Source of the DNA: JAXLYE01 sp046351595
Lineage (GTDB): Bacteria; Myxococcota_A; Polyangia; Palsa-1104; JAEUJZ01
DNA: 64,000 nucleotides
Direction of reading: 5' to 3'
NCBI GenBank assembly: GCA_046351595.1
Contig: JAXLYE010000001.1
Coordinates: 992,001-1,056,000 of the forward strand
The first letter of the stretch is position 1. The number at the start of each line of letters is the position of its first letter. The notes under the pieces are model-generated. The model worked only from the letters and a program-made list of their open reading frames with translations, had not been told where the DNA came from and made no database searches. The position numbers and the translations under genes were made by a program. This document shows positions 35,405-44,007 of this stretch, in pieces.

Positions 35405-36370
35405 TCAGGCCCGCTCGGCGCGCAGCTCGGCCAGCCCCTGCTCCCGCGTCTTCAGCGCGCGGTAGCCGATCTCGGCGCGGGCGCGCGCATCGCTCACCGT
35501 CACCTCGTGGAACAAGAGCGCCAGCGCCGTCTGGCTGATCGGCGGCCGCGGCAGGAACGACGTCAGCCGCGCCGCCGCCGACGCCAGCCAGCGCGGCAGC
35601 TCGCCCTCGCCGGGCTCGACGCCGCCGGCGCGCAGCAGGTCGCCGATGAAGCGCCGGAACTCGACGGGCTCGCCGTCCGTCAAGAAGTACACGCCGCCGG
35701 GCGCGCCGCGCTCGGCCGCGCACAGGATGCCCTCGACGACGTTGGCGACGTGGCAGGTGCTGGTCAGGTAGCGGCCGCCGCCGATCCAGCGCCACACACC
35801 TTTTTTCACCGCGTCGACCATGTTGGGCAAGAGCGTCGTATCGCCGCACCCCCAGATCAGGCGCGGCCGCACCACCATCGCGTCGAAGCCCGGCGCCGAG
35901 GCCGCGCGCACCAGCCGCTCGGCCGCGCCCTTGGTGATCGCGTACGGGCCCATCGGCCGCGCCGGGTACGGCGCCTCCTCGGTCGCGCGCACGATCGGCC
36001 GGCCGTCGGCCAGCACCGCCTCGGTGCCGACGTGCACGAAGCGCCGCACGCCGCTCGCCCGCGCCGCACCGAGCACGCGCCGGGTGCCCTCGACGTTGGC
36101 CTTCTCGAACTCGGACAGCGGGCCGTAGTCCTTCACGTACGCCGCGCAGTGCACGACGGTGTCGCAGCCGGTCATGCCGGCGCGCAGCGCTGTCTCGTCA
36201 TCGAGATCGCCGCGCACCGGCTCGGCGCCGAGCTTGGACACGGTGTCGCGCGCCGCCTCCGACCGCGCGAGCGCCCGCGCCGCGATACCGCGCCGCAACA
36301 GCTCGGCGAGCAGCTCGCGCCCGACAAAGCCCGACCCCCCGGTCACGAACACGCGCTGGATGGTGTGCAT
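35405..36370 (-). CDS. NAD(P)-dependent epimerase/dehydratase-family protein (extended SDR)
   Basis: 321 residues from ATG 36370. The Rossmann start is VFVTGGSGFVG and the catalytic YxxxK is YAITK, preceded by a TE loop and followed by VVRPRLIWG. These are hallmarks of extended short-chain dehydrogenases acting on nucleotide sugars, sterols or related substrates. The pattern HVANVVEGILCAAERG resembles 3-beta-hydroxysteroid dehydrogenase/NAD-epimerase members. The HMG-CoA synthase 4 kb away makes an isoprenoid or sterol link possible but unproven. It is divergent from the sigma-factor gene. Confidence 0.85.
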   Translation of the reverse strand: MHTIQRVFVTGGSGFVGRELLAELLRRGIAARALARSEAARDTVSKLGAEPVRGDLDDETALRAGMTGCDTVVHCAAYVKDYGPLSEFEKANVEGTRRVLGAARASGVRRFVHVGTEAVLADGRPIVRATEEAPYPARPMGPYAITKGAAERLVRAASAPGFDAMVVRPRLIWGCGDTTLLPNMVDAVKKGVWRWIGGGRYLTSTCHVANVVEGILCAAERGAPGGVYFLTDGEPVEFRRFIGDLLRAGGVEPGEGELPRWLASAAARLTSFLPRPPISQTALALLFHEVTVSDARARAEIGYRALKTREQGLAELRAERA

Positions 36371-36463
36371 GGCCCACGACCCTATCGCATCTTGGCGCCG
36401 ATCTCGCGCCGCGGGCGCGCCACCGTCGGAGCGGACGGTCCGTTTATTTGTGATGCGTTTGCG

Positions 36464-36494
36464 GTGACAGAAACCAGACCCGGCGGTGTTTAAT
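36464..36494 (+). promoter_or_regulatory. Candidate promoter of the sigma-factor operon
   Basis: GTGACA (36464) and TTTAAT (36489) are 19 bp apart, ending about 20 bp before the TTG start. A palindrome ACCGTC-6-GACGGT lies upstream at 36422-36439. The long spacer makes this tentative; an ECF-type promoter cannot be excluded. Confidence 0.4.
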
Positions 36495-36515
36495 CGTTGC
36501 CCCAGGAGAGGCGCT

Positions 36516-37049
36516 TTGGCGATCGACGTGGAGCAGCTGTACACGCGGTACGGGCCGATGGTGCTGCGCCGCTGTCGAGGGCTGCTGCGCAGCGAGGCCG
36601 AGGCGGTTGACGCGATGCACGACGTGTTCGTAACGCTCCTACGCAACAAGGACCGGCTCGACCCGACGGCGAGCGCGAGCCTCCTTTACCGCGTGGCGAC
36701 CAACGTCTGCCTGAACCGCATCCGCTCGCGGACGCGGCGGCGCGAGGAGCCCGAGGACGATCTGGTGTGGCGCATCGCCGCCGCCAGCTCGAGCGAGCGC
36801 ACGTTCGAGGCGCGCTCGCTGCTCGACCGCCTGTTCTCGCGCGAGCCGGCGTCGAGCGGCACCATCGCGATCCTGCACCTGCACGACGGGCTGACGCTGG
36901 AGCAGGTGGCCAGCGAGGTCGGCATGTCGGTCTCCGGGGTGCGCAAGCGGCTGCGCCGGCTGCAAGAGCAGCTGCACCAGCTCGCCGAGCCGTCCGCCGA
37001 GCACCCCGCCGAGCACCCCGCCGGGGACACAGGAGATCGCAATGGCTGA
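36516..37049 (+). CDS. ECF-like RNA polymerase sigma factor
   Basis: 177 residues. Region 2 is recognisable (VEQLYTRYGPMVLRRCRGLL and DAMHDVFVTLL, then a YRVATNVCLNRIR DNA-melting helix), and region 4 has a helix-turn-helix (LTLEQVASEVGMSVSGVRKRLRRL). TTG 36516 is chosen because AGGAGAG lies 6 bases ahead; a GTG at 36486 would overlap the likely -10. The tail repeats AEHP through a 12-bp duplication. It overlaps the next gene by 8 bp and heads a three-gene operon with a membrane protein and a caspase-like protein, as in sigma/anti-sigma pairs. Confidence 0.82.
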   Translation: MAIDVEQLYTRYGPMVLRRCRGLLRSEAEAVDAMHDVFVTLLRNKDRLDPTASASLLYRVATNVCLNRIRSRTRRREEPEDDLVWRIAAASSSERTFEARSLLDRLFSREPASSGTIAILHLHDGLTLEQVASEVGMSVSGVRKRLRRLQEQLHQLAEPSAEHPAEHPAGDTGDRNG

Positions 37050-37878
37050 CGACAAGCGTCCGAACACCCCAGGTCAGCGTCCGCCGCCCGAGCTGCTCTT
37101 GGAGAAGGCGCTGCTCGGCGAGCTGCCCGCGGGGACCGAGCTGCCGGCCGGCAGCGAGGCGCGCCTCGAAGCGCTGCGCAGCGACAGCGCCGCGATCCTC
37201 GAGAGGCACCCGCCGCGGCGCATCGCGGCCGAGATCGAGCGGCGGCTCGGAGGCGAGCGCCAGCCCGATCGCCAGCCGGTGCGTATGTGGCAGCTCGCGT
37301 GGGCGCCGGCGGCGCTGGCGCTGGTGCTGGTCGTCGCCTTCGGGCTGCGCACGCGGGCGCCGGTCGGCAGCGATCCCGCGGAGCAGGCAGGCGGCCCGGC
37401 AGGCGGAGCGGCAGGCGGTGACGAGGTGACGCTCAAGGGCCTCGCGCCCGAGCTGCGCGTGTACCGCAAGGACGGGCGCAGCGAGGGCCACGCCGAGCGG
37501 CTGCGCGACGGCAGCGCGGTGCGCAGCGGCGACGTCGTGCAGCTGTCGTACCTCGCCGCCGGCCAGCGCGCCGGCCTCATCGTCTCGATCGACGGCCGCG
37601 GCGGCACCACGCTGCACCACCCGGCGACCGCCAGCGAGCCGGCGCTGCTCGCGCGCAGCGGCGAGGTGCCGCTCGCCCGCGCCTACAAGCTCGACGACGC
37701 GCCGCGCTTCGAGCGCTTCTTCTTCGTCACCGCCGCCGATCCGGCGCGGCTCGACGTCACCGCGGTGCTCGATGCGGCCCGCCGCCTGGCCGCGGCGCCG
37801 GGCGCCGAGCAAGCCCCGCTCGGCCTGCCGGCCGGTCTGCGGCAGCTGTCGCTGCTCTTGCGCAAGGAGGCACCTTGA
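37042..37878 (+). CDS. Single-pass membrane protein, candidate anti-sigma factor
   Basis: 278 residues, no named family. The first 75 residues are cytoplasmic and helical; one membrane helix (about 84-102, LAWAPAALALVLVVAFGL) is followed by a Gly/Ala linker and an outer domain of about 140 residues. The gene order sigma factor, membrane protein is the classic anti-sigma arrangement, but no zinc-binding HxxxCxxC anti-sigma motif is present. The outer domain (GLIVSIDGRGGTTLHHP, RFERFFFVTA) resembles domains found beside caspase-like proteins in related operons. It overlaps the genes on both sides by 8 and 4 bp. Confidence 0.6.
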   Translation: MADDKRPNTPGQRPPPELLLEKALLGELPAGTELPAGSEARLEALRSDSAAILERHPPRRIAAEIERRLGGERQPDRQPVRMWQLAWAPAALALVLVVAFGLRTRAPVGSDPAEQAGGPAGGAAGGDEVTLKGLAPELRVYRKDGRSEGHAERLRDGSAVRSGDVVQLSYLAAGQRAGLIVSIDGRGGTTLHHPATASEPALLARSGEVPLARAYKLDDAPRFERFFFVTAADPARLDVTAVLDAARRLAAAPGAEQAPLGLPAGLRQLSLLLRKEAP

Positions 37879-40145
37879 GCCCGGGCGCGCCTTGCCGCGT
37901 GCGCGGCCGCGCGCTCCGTCACGCGCTCCGTCACGCGCTCCGTCACGGGCCGGGGCTCGGGCTGCTCCTCGTGGGGCTCGCCCTGCTCGCGACCGCGCGC
38001 CCCGGCCGCGCCGACGAGCCGCCGCCCGCCTCGCGCCGCGTCGCGCTGCTCGTCGCCGCCAGCGACGGCGGTCCGGGGCGCGCCCGGCTGCGCTACGCCA
38101 GCCGCGACATCGAGGCCGTGGCCCGCGTGCTCACGGAGCTCGGCGGCGTGCGCAACGAAGACATCGAGCAGGTCGTCGATCCCGACCCGGCCGCCGTCGA
38201 GCGCCGCCTGAACGAGCTGAAGCAGCGCCTCACCGCGCCCGGCGCCGGCCCCGCCAAGGGCCGCCAGCTGTTCTTCTACTACTCCGGCCACTCCGACGAG
38301 CAGGGCCTGCTCCTGTTCGGCGCCCACCTGCCCTACAGCCGCCTGCGCGCGCTCATCACCGACATCCCGGCCGACGTGCACATCGGCGTGCTCGACTCGT
38401 GCGCCTCGGGCGCCTTCGCCCAGCGCAAGGGCGGCGTCGCCATCGAGCCCTTCCTCGTCGCCAGCGGCGCCAGCGTCACCGGCCACGCCTTCCTCACCTC
38501 GACCTCCGAGCGCGAGGCGGCGCAGGAGTCGGCGCGGCTGCGCGGCTCGTTCTTCACGCACTTCTTGGTGACCGGCCTGCGCGGCGCCGCCGATGTCGAC
38601 GGCGATCAGCGCGTGACGCTGCAGGAGGCCTACCGCTTCGCCTTCGCCGAGACGCTGCAGCGCACCGAGGTGACGCTCGGCGGGCCGCAGCACGCGGCGT
38701 ACGACATCCAGCTCGTCGGGCGCGGCGACCTGGTGCTGACCGATCTGCGCGACGCCTCGGCGCGCCTGTCGATCGCAGCGCCGATCACCGGGCGCATCGT
38801 GCTGCGCGATCAGCGCGGCGCGCTGGCGGCGGAGCTCGTGAAGCCGAGCAGCCAGGCCGCGGTGGTGCTGTCGCTGGAGGCCGGGACCTACCGCGTCACT
38901 GTCGACGACGGCAAGCGCGTGCGGCGGGCGATCGTGCTCTTGCCGCAGCGCGGCGCGCAGCTCGAGGACGCCCAGCTCTACGCCGTGGCGCTGGAGGCCG
39001 CGACCCAGCGCGGCGCCGGCCCGCCCGTGATCATCGACGACGAGGTGGCGCTGGCGCAGCGCGACGATCCCGACTACCGCCTCATCCCGGCCAACGTCGG
39101 CGTGGTGCCGCCGCTCGACATCAACCACATCGAGCGCGAGCGCCGCGTCATCAACTACCTGTCCGTGAACCTCTTGTGGGGCCGCGCCGCGCGCATCAAC
39201 GGCGCCGACCTCGGGCTCATCGGCGCCCACCTCACCGAGGAGCTGCGCGGCCTGCAGGGCGCGCTGATCTTCAACCACGCCGGCGGCCGCGTCCTCGGCG
39301 CGCAGGGCTCGACCGTCGTCAACATCGCCGCCGGCGACCTGTTCGGCGGCCAGCTCGGCACCGTCAACGTGGCGCTCGGCGACGTCAACGGCCTGCAGGC
39401 GGCGGCGGGGCTGAGCTACGCGCGCGGCGATCTGCGCGGCGTGCAGCTCGGCACGCTCGCCATCGCGACGCGCGGCCTGATCGGCGTGCAGCTTGCGGCC
39501 GTGAACTACGCGGCGCGTCCGACCGGCCTCCAGATCGGCGGCCTGAACTTCGCGGGCCAGTCGCTCGGCCTGCAGCTCGGCGCCATCAACTTCACCCGCG
39601 GCCGGGCGCGCGGCGTGCAGCTCGGCCTGATCAACATCGCCGACGACGCCGACGTCGCGATCGGGCTGCTGTCGATCTCGCGCCGGCACGGCGCCTACGT
39701 CGACCTGTGGATGAGCGACGTCGCCGCCCTCAACGTCAGCGTGCGCCTGCCCGCGCGCTACAGCTACTCGCTGTTCTCGATGGGCGTGCACCCGGATCCG
39801 AACAGCGCCGGCGCGGCCTGGACCTACGGCGTCGGCTTCGGCTTCCACGCGCCGCTCACCGACCGGTTATACGCCGAGTTCGATCAGAGCGTGCACGGCG
39901 TGCAGAGCGGCTTCGCGGGCCTGGACACGCCGTCGCTGCTCAGCATGCAGCGGCTGCTCTTGGGCGTGCGCATCGCGCGGCGCTTCGCGGTCTTCGGCGG
40001 CGCCACGTTCAACATGCTGTGGGGCTTCCGCGAGGGCGAGGCCCCCGAGCGCCCCGGCTTCCGCCTCGGCACCGAGGCCGTCCCCGCAATCCCCGGCGGC
40101 CGCTGGCGCATGTGGCCAGGCTTCGCCCTGGGCATCCAGATCTGA
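37875..40145 (+). CDS. Caspase-fold (peptidase C14) protein with surface-repeat domain
   Basis: 756 residues. A signal peptide (about 25-46) precedes a caspase domain (50-270) with catalytic H139 (YYSGHS) and C176 (DSCASG). Residues 455-610 contain a repeated GxQxGxxNxA pattern (GLQIGGLNFAG, GLQLGAINFTRG, GVQLGLINIAD) like LA_2272-type surface repeats, and the end may form an outer-membrane domain. So the protease is outside the cytoplasm. TTG 37875 has an AAGGAGG site and overlaps the previous stop. A 12-bp unit is present three times at 37911-37946 (RALRHALRHALRH). Caspase-like proteins coupled to sigma factors suggest proteolysis-controlled signalling. Confidence 0.83.
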   Translation: MSPGAPCRVRGRALRHALRHALRHGPGLGLLLVGLALLATARPGRADEPPPASRRVALLVAASDGGPGRARLRYASRDIEAVARVLTELGGVRNEDIEQVVDPDPAAVERRLNELKQRLTAPGAGPAKGRQLFFYYSGHSDEQGLLLFGAHLPYSRLRALITDIPADVHIGVLDSCASGAFAQRKGGVAIEPFLVASGASVTGHAFLTSTSEREAAQESARLRGSFFTHFLVTGLRGAADVDGDQRVTLQEAYRFAFAETLQRTEVTLGGPQHAAYDIQLVGRGDLVLTDLRDASARLSIAAPITGRIVLRDQRGALAAELVKPSSQAAVVLSLEAGTYRVTVDDGKRVRRAIVLLPQRGAQLEDAQLYAVALEAATQRGAGPPVIIDDEVALAQRDDPDYRLIPANVGVVPPLDINHIERERRVINYLSVNLLWGRAARINGADLGLIGAHLTEELRGLQGALIFNHAGGRVLGAQGSTVVNIAAGDLFGGQLGTVNVALGDVNGLQAAAGLSYARGDLRGVQLGTLAIATRGLIGVQLAAVNYAARPTGLQIGGLNFAGQSLGLQLGAINFTRGRARGVQLGLINIADDADVAIGLLSISRRHGAYVDLWMSDVAALNVSVRLPARYSYSLFSMGVHPDPNSAGAAWTYGVGFGFHAPLTDRLYAEFDQSVHGVQSGFAGLDTPSLLSMQRLLLGVRIARRFAVFGGATFNMLWGFREGEAPERPGFRLGTEAVPAIPGGRWRMWPGFALGIQI

Positions 40146-40352
40146 TACAGGCGCACGTTCCCGCGTATCTCAAGCCCCGATCGGCCCGTGCGCGCTCGGC
40201 GCTCGGACGCGCTCGGCAGACATCCGACCAGAGGGCGCGGGCGTGCGGGCGCGCCCGGCGAGGTGCGGGTTCGCAAGGTAGCGCGCACGCTGGACGTCAC
40301 CGCTCGCGGACACTGCCGCGGCTCAGCGACGGCGGCCTCGCCGGCGCGCGCG

Positions 40353-40367
40353 TGGCATATGGCTTGC
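40353..40367 (+). promoter_or_regulatory. Sigma-54-type promoter before HMG-CoA synthase
   Basis: TGGCAT-ATGGC-TTGC has the correct 12-bp GG-to-GC spacing. The expected start of transcription (about 40379) is only a few bases before the ATG at 40382, so either the message is almost leaderless or translation begins further in. Confidence 0.4.
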
Positions 40368-40381
40368 CCCGCAGGAATGAC

Positions 40382-41692
40382 ATGAACAACGAAACCCGCT
40401 CCGCTCAAAGTGCCACCTCCTCCCCGAGCCTCTCAAGCCAGACGGGCCCGACGGGCCGGCGCATCGGCATCGACGCGATGGCGTTCGCCGTGCCGCGCGG
40501 CTACCTCGATCTCGCCGACCTCGCCCAGGTGCGCGGCGTGCCCGCGGCCAAGTACGTGCAGGGCCTCGGCGTCACCCAGATGTCCGTGGCCGCGCCCGAC
40601 GAGGACCCGGTCACGCTGGCGACCGACGCGGCGCGCCGCCTGCTGCGCGGCGCCGGCGTCGATCCCAGCCAGATCGGCCTGTGCATCGTCGGCACCGAGA
40701 CCGCGGTGGATCACTCCAAGCCCATCGCCTCGTACCTGCACGGGCTGCTCGGCCTGCCCAGCGCCTGCCGCGTGTTCGAGACCAAGCACGCCTGCTTCGG
40801 CGGCACCGCCGGCCTGCAGAACGCGCTCGACTGGATCGCCGCCGGCTCGGCGCGCGGCCGCTCGGCGCTCATCGTCTGCACCGACATCGCGCGCTACTCG
40901 CTAAACTCCCCCGGCGAGCCGACCCAGGGCGCCGGCGCCGTCGCCATGCTGATCAGCGAGAACCCGCGCCTCTGCGACCTCGAGGTCGGCCGCACCGGCT
41001 GCTTCGCCGCCAACGTGCACGACTTCTGGCGGCCGCTGTACCGCAAGGACGCGCTGGTCGACGGCCACTTCTCGGTGCAGTGCTACCTCGACGCGCTCGC
41101 CGGCGCCTACGCCGAGTGGCGCGGCGTCAACGGCGAGACCGACGGCCCGCAGAGCGAGAGCGACCGCCTGGTGCGCACGTGCTACCACGTGCCCTACGGC
41201 AAGATGGCGCGCAAGGCCCACCAGCGCCGCTGCCAGATCGACGGCCTGGACGAGGCGGCCGCCGACGCCAGCTACCAGCGCGAGGTCGAGCCGTCGCTGC
41301 GCCTGCCCGCGCAGGTCGGCAACATCTACACTGGCTCGCTCTACCTGGCGCTGCTCTCGCTGCTGCACCACGAGGCGGCCGAGCTCGCGGGCCAGCGCAT
41401 CGGCCTGTTCAGCTACGGCTCGGGCTGCGCCGCCGAGTTCTTCGCCGGCCGCGTGCGCCCCGAGGCCGCGGCGCTGCTCGCCGCCATCGACGTGACCGCG
41501 CCGCTGCGCGAGCGCCAGCGCCTGACCTTCGCGCAGTACGAGGAGCTGCGGAAGGGCGACGCGCAGGCCGATCAGCGCCCGGCCGACGCCGCCGGCGAGA
41601 TCGAGCCCGGTGCGGCGCTGCACCTCGTGGATCAGCGCCCGCGCTACTTCGGCATCGACCCGCAGGAGCGCCGCATCTACGCGGTGCAGTAG
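40382..41692 (+). CDS. mvaS: Hydroxymethylglutaryl-CoA synthase
   Basis: Condenses acetyl-CoA with acetoacetyl-CoA, the committed step toward mevalonate and isoprenoids. Residues 28-436 cover a full bacterial-type HMG-CoA synthase (RIGIDAMAFAVPRGY). Active-site residues are E106 (GTETAVDHS), C138 (KHACFGG) and the CoA/acetoacetyl His in CYHVPYGKMARKAH. The first 27 residues are a polar extension not typical of the family. No other mevalonate gene is in the window, though myxobacteria do use this pathway; a secondary-metabolite beta-branching synthase is less likely because no ACP or PKS gene is nearby. The tandem AGTAGCCGGGC at 41700-41721 follows it. Confidence 0.92.
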   Translation: MNNETRSAQSATSSPSLSSQTGPTGRRIGIDAMAFAVPRGYLDLADLAQVRGVPAAKYVQGLGVTQMSVAAPDEDPVTLATDAARRLLRGAGVDPSQIGLCIVGTETAVDHSKPIASYLHGLLGLPSACRVFETKHACFGGTAGLQNALDWIAAGSARGRSALIVCTDIARYSLNSPGEPTQGAGAVAMLISENPRLCDLEVGRTGCFAANVHDFWRPLYRKDALVDGHFSVQCYLDALAGAYAEWRGVNGETDGPQSESDRLVRTCYHVPYGKMARKAHQRRCQIDGLDEAAADASYQREVEPSLRLPAQVGNIYTGSLYLALLSLLHHEAAELAGQRIGLFSYGSGCAAEFFAGRVRPEAAALLAAIDVTAPLRERQRLTFAQYEELRKGDAQADQRPADAAGEIEPGAALHLVDQRPRYFGIDPQERRIYAVQ

Positions 41693-41886
41693 GCCGTTCA
41701 GTAGCCGGGCAGTAGCCGGGCAGCAGGCCCCACCGTCCGCGCCCGCCGCCCGCGGCTCTGCGACGCAGAGCGCGCGGCGGCGCGGGCGCGGCGATCGCTT
41801 CGTCGCGGCGCCGCCTCGGGCGCGACCTCAAACCAGATACGGTGCGCGCCGAGCGCGGCGCCGGCTCCGCCGTTCCGCGCGCGGCG

Positions 41887-43071
41887 CTACCGCAAGAGGA
41901 TGCCGGGTCGCGGGTACACCACCCCGTCGATCTCGACCTCGACGACCGGCCAGCCCGGCATCGCGGTCAGGACCTCGACGCCGCGCTCGCCGACGAGCAC
42001 CGAGTCCTCGGACTTGGTGCCGGCGATCGAGGGGTTCCAGGCGTAGACCTGGCCGGCGCGGATCACGTCGGGGGCGCGCGGCGTCGCCAAGAGCTCGCGC
42101 GGCTCGTAGCCGGCGGCGCCGCCCTGGTGGTGGTGCGTCCACTCGTCGGCGAAGCCGACCTCGCGGTAGGCCGCGGTGGCCGCGGAAAGCACGTCCTTGA
42201 GCACCGCCCCCGGCCGCGTCGCCGCGAGGAAGCGCGCGTCGACCCGCGCCACCGCCTCGGCCTTGCGCGCGAGCTCCGCCGGCAGCGGCCCGAAGTGGAC
42301 CAGCCGCGTCACCGAGCAGACCAGCCCCCCCTTGCGCCCGCACAGCACCAGCATGGCGTAGCGCTGCATCCGCTTGTCCGTCGGCAGCGGGTGCCGCAGC
42401 GCGAGCACGCGCTCGTCCGTCGCCACCAGGTCGACGATCGGCCAGACGCCGCGGGCCACGCTCTCGCGCGAGAGCGCCGCCGCGATCTCGTGCTCGGTCT
42501 GGCCCGGCGCGAGCGTGCGCACGGCGCGCTCCATCGCCTCGGCGCACAGCCGCCCGAGCGCGCGGAACCGCTCCCCCTCCTCGGGGGTCAGCGCCGCGCG
42601 CAGCCGCGCCACGTCCTGCGCCACGTCGACCGCGCCCGCAAGCTCCGGCGCCGGCCGGTCGACGCCGACGCGCAGGCCGCGGGTGAGCTCGGGCAGCGCC
42701 GCCTCCGGCTCGTGCCAGGCGTGCACGCGCGGCTCGAAGCCCTGCACAGCGAGCGCCTCCTCGCCGAGCAGGCGCGGCGCCTCGATGTTGTTGGTCAGCA
42801 GGTAGCGGCGGTCGCGCAAGAGCAGCACGGACGCCTCGCCGGCCTCGACCGCGGTGTTGATCTCGCTGCGCGCGCCGCAGGTGATCCACGCAAAGCTCGA
42901 AACCCGGCGCAAGAACAGCGCGTCCAGCCCACGCGCCGCGAGCAGCGCCTGCACCGCGTCCCGCTTGGCCGCCACCTCGCCCGGCGCGGGCGGGGTCGCA
43001 GCCTCCGGCGCTGCGCCGCCCCCGCCGCCCGACGTCGCAACCTGGCTCACCCGCGCGTGTTTTTCTTCCAT
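41887..43071 (-). CDS. M24-family (creatinase/prolidase-like) protein with lost metal ligands
   Basis: 394 residues from ATG 43071 (GGAGG upstream). An N-terminal creatinase-like domain is followed by a pita-bread fold. In metallo-enzymes of this family two aspartates occur as D-x-G and D-x-T-R; here the matching place reads LVLCGRKGG and CSVTR, and the first glutamate is N in AWNPSIAG. H (WTHHHQGG) and the last E (KSEDSVLV) are kept. It belongs to a divergent M24 subgroup and may not be a dimetal peptidase. The neighbours do not indicate a substrate. Confidence 0.75.
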   Translation of the reverse strand: MEEKHARVSQVATSGGGGGAAPEAATPPAPGEVAAKRDAVQALLAARGLDALFLRRVSSFAWITCGARSEINTAVEAGEASVLLLRDRRYLLTNNIEAPRLLGEEALAVQGFEPRVHAWHEPEAALPELTRGLRVGVDRPAPELAGAVDVAQDVARLRAALTPEEGERFRALGRLCAEAMERAVRTLAPGQTEHEIAAALSRESVARGVWPIVDLVATDERVLALRHPLPTDKRMQRYAMLVLCGRKGGLVCSVTRLVHFGPLPAELARKAEAVARVDARFLAATRPGAVLKDVLSAATAAYREVGFADEWTHHHQGGAAGYEPRELLATPRAPDVIRAGQVYAWNPSIAGTKSEDSVLVGERGVEVLTAMPGWPVVEVEIDGVVYPRPGILLR

Positions 43072-43164
43072 GGCCACCTCCACGCATGGGCATAGCGCCA
43101 TTTCGCCGCGGCGCAATCTTCCGCGGCCAAGCCCGAGGACCCCGACGAAACCCTGCCCTCTTGA

Positions 43165-43273
43165 TACACAGGGCACCGGACTTTGTCCGGTGAGCGAACC
43201 CGCGCGGGAAGCGCGCGACGGGGGGAGGCGCCCCTACGGACTGGCAGGGGGCCCGGGAAGGTGCCCCCTGTAT
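43165..43273. repeat. Repeated structured element, copy 1
   Basis: Shares about 90% of its first 62 bp with 48123-48234. The outer arms CAGGGCACC and GGTGCCCCCTG can pair. Inside are hairpins CACCGGAC-TTT-GTCCGGTG (8 bp) and CGCGC-GGGAA-GCGCG. It lies between the divergent genes at 43071 and 43354, so either strand could be read. A candidate RNA motif or small non-autonomous mobile element. A further hairpin AGAACC/GGTTCT follows at about 43276-43294. Confidence 0.5.
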
Positions 43274-43353
43274 GAGAACCGGGCACGCGGTTCTTCCCGC
43301 CCAGCCCGCGGCGCCGCGTGGTTCAATGGAGGGCAGCGGCGGAGGGCACCGCG

Positions 43354-43758
43354 ATGAGCTTCAACAATACGCTCGGCCGGATCCGACGCAGCCGCAGCGC
43401 CTCCCACGCCTGGATCGATCTGCACCGCCTCGTCGAGTCCTTCAGCGTGCTGTGCGGCCAGCGCTTCGACGAGGTGTTCTATGGCCTCGAGCGCGAGCAC
43501 GGGTTCCACCGCTACCCGGGGCGCTGGCCCGCGCTGCCCACCATCCGGGCCGCGGCCGAGACGCTGGCCGCGGCGCGGGCCGAGCGGCTGCGCGCGCTGG
43601 CGCTCTGGATTGCCGAGGCCAAGGCGCGCAAGCGCGCAGGGCGGCGCACCGACCCGCCCGCGGAGCTGCAGGAGCACGAGCGCGCCGCGCGGGAGGTGAG
43701 CCACCGCCGGCCGCGGCTCGGTCCCTGGGGCTGGAAGCGGCAGCGCGGGGCGACCTAA
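43354..43758 (+). CDS. Small basic hypothetical protein
   Basis: 134 residues starting at ATG 43354 after a GGCGGAGGG site. No family is recognised. It is helical and Arg-rich (MSFNNTLGRIRRSRSASHAW, and a C-terminal helix rich in Ala and Arg from 70 to 110). A single Cys is present and there is no signal peptide. It lies between the structured element and a hydrolase gene. DNA or RNA binding is possible from charge alone. Confidence 0.5.
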   Translation: MSFNNTLGRIRRSRSASHAWIDLHRLVESFSVLCGQRFDEVFYGLEREHGFHRYPGRWPALPTIRAAAETLAAARAERLRALALWIAEAKARKRAGRRTDPPAELQEHERAAREVSHRRPRLGPWGWKRQRGAT

Positions 43759-44007
43759 GTATTCAGCCAATTTTGCTGCAAAAGCGGGTGGCGCCGGAGG
43801 CAGGGATCCCGGCGCGCCAGCGACGGGATGCCGCAGGCGACAGGACCCGCGTCCGTCCCAGGTGTTGCATTTCTTTTGGCGTTGTACTTAGTCGCGGGCG
43901 CCCGGCCGGAATGTGACGCAGGTCCGCCGCGGTTGCCGATGTACCTGATGACACAGACCGGCGCGGTCCATGGCGATATGATCAGATCCGGGAGGAGGAG
44001 ACAGCGC

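Noticed and set aside
37772..40381. Continuous plus frame running into the HMG-CoA synthase gene (1306 codons)
   Set aside because: The part before 40382 is a shifted reading of the caspase gene and has no protein-like features; the synthase begins at 40382.
43165..43300. Group II intron domain V or known riboswitch
   Set aside because: A GAGC and a GNRA-like loop are suggestive, but the catalytic triad pairing, a second strand GUUC and a reverse-transcriptase gene are missing, and no riboswitch consensus I know fits.
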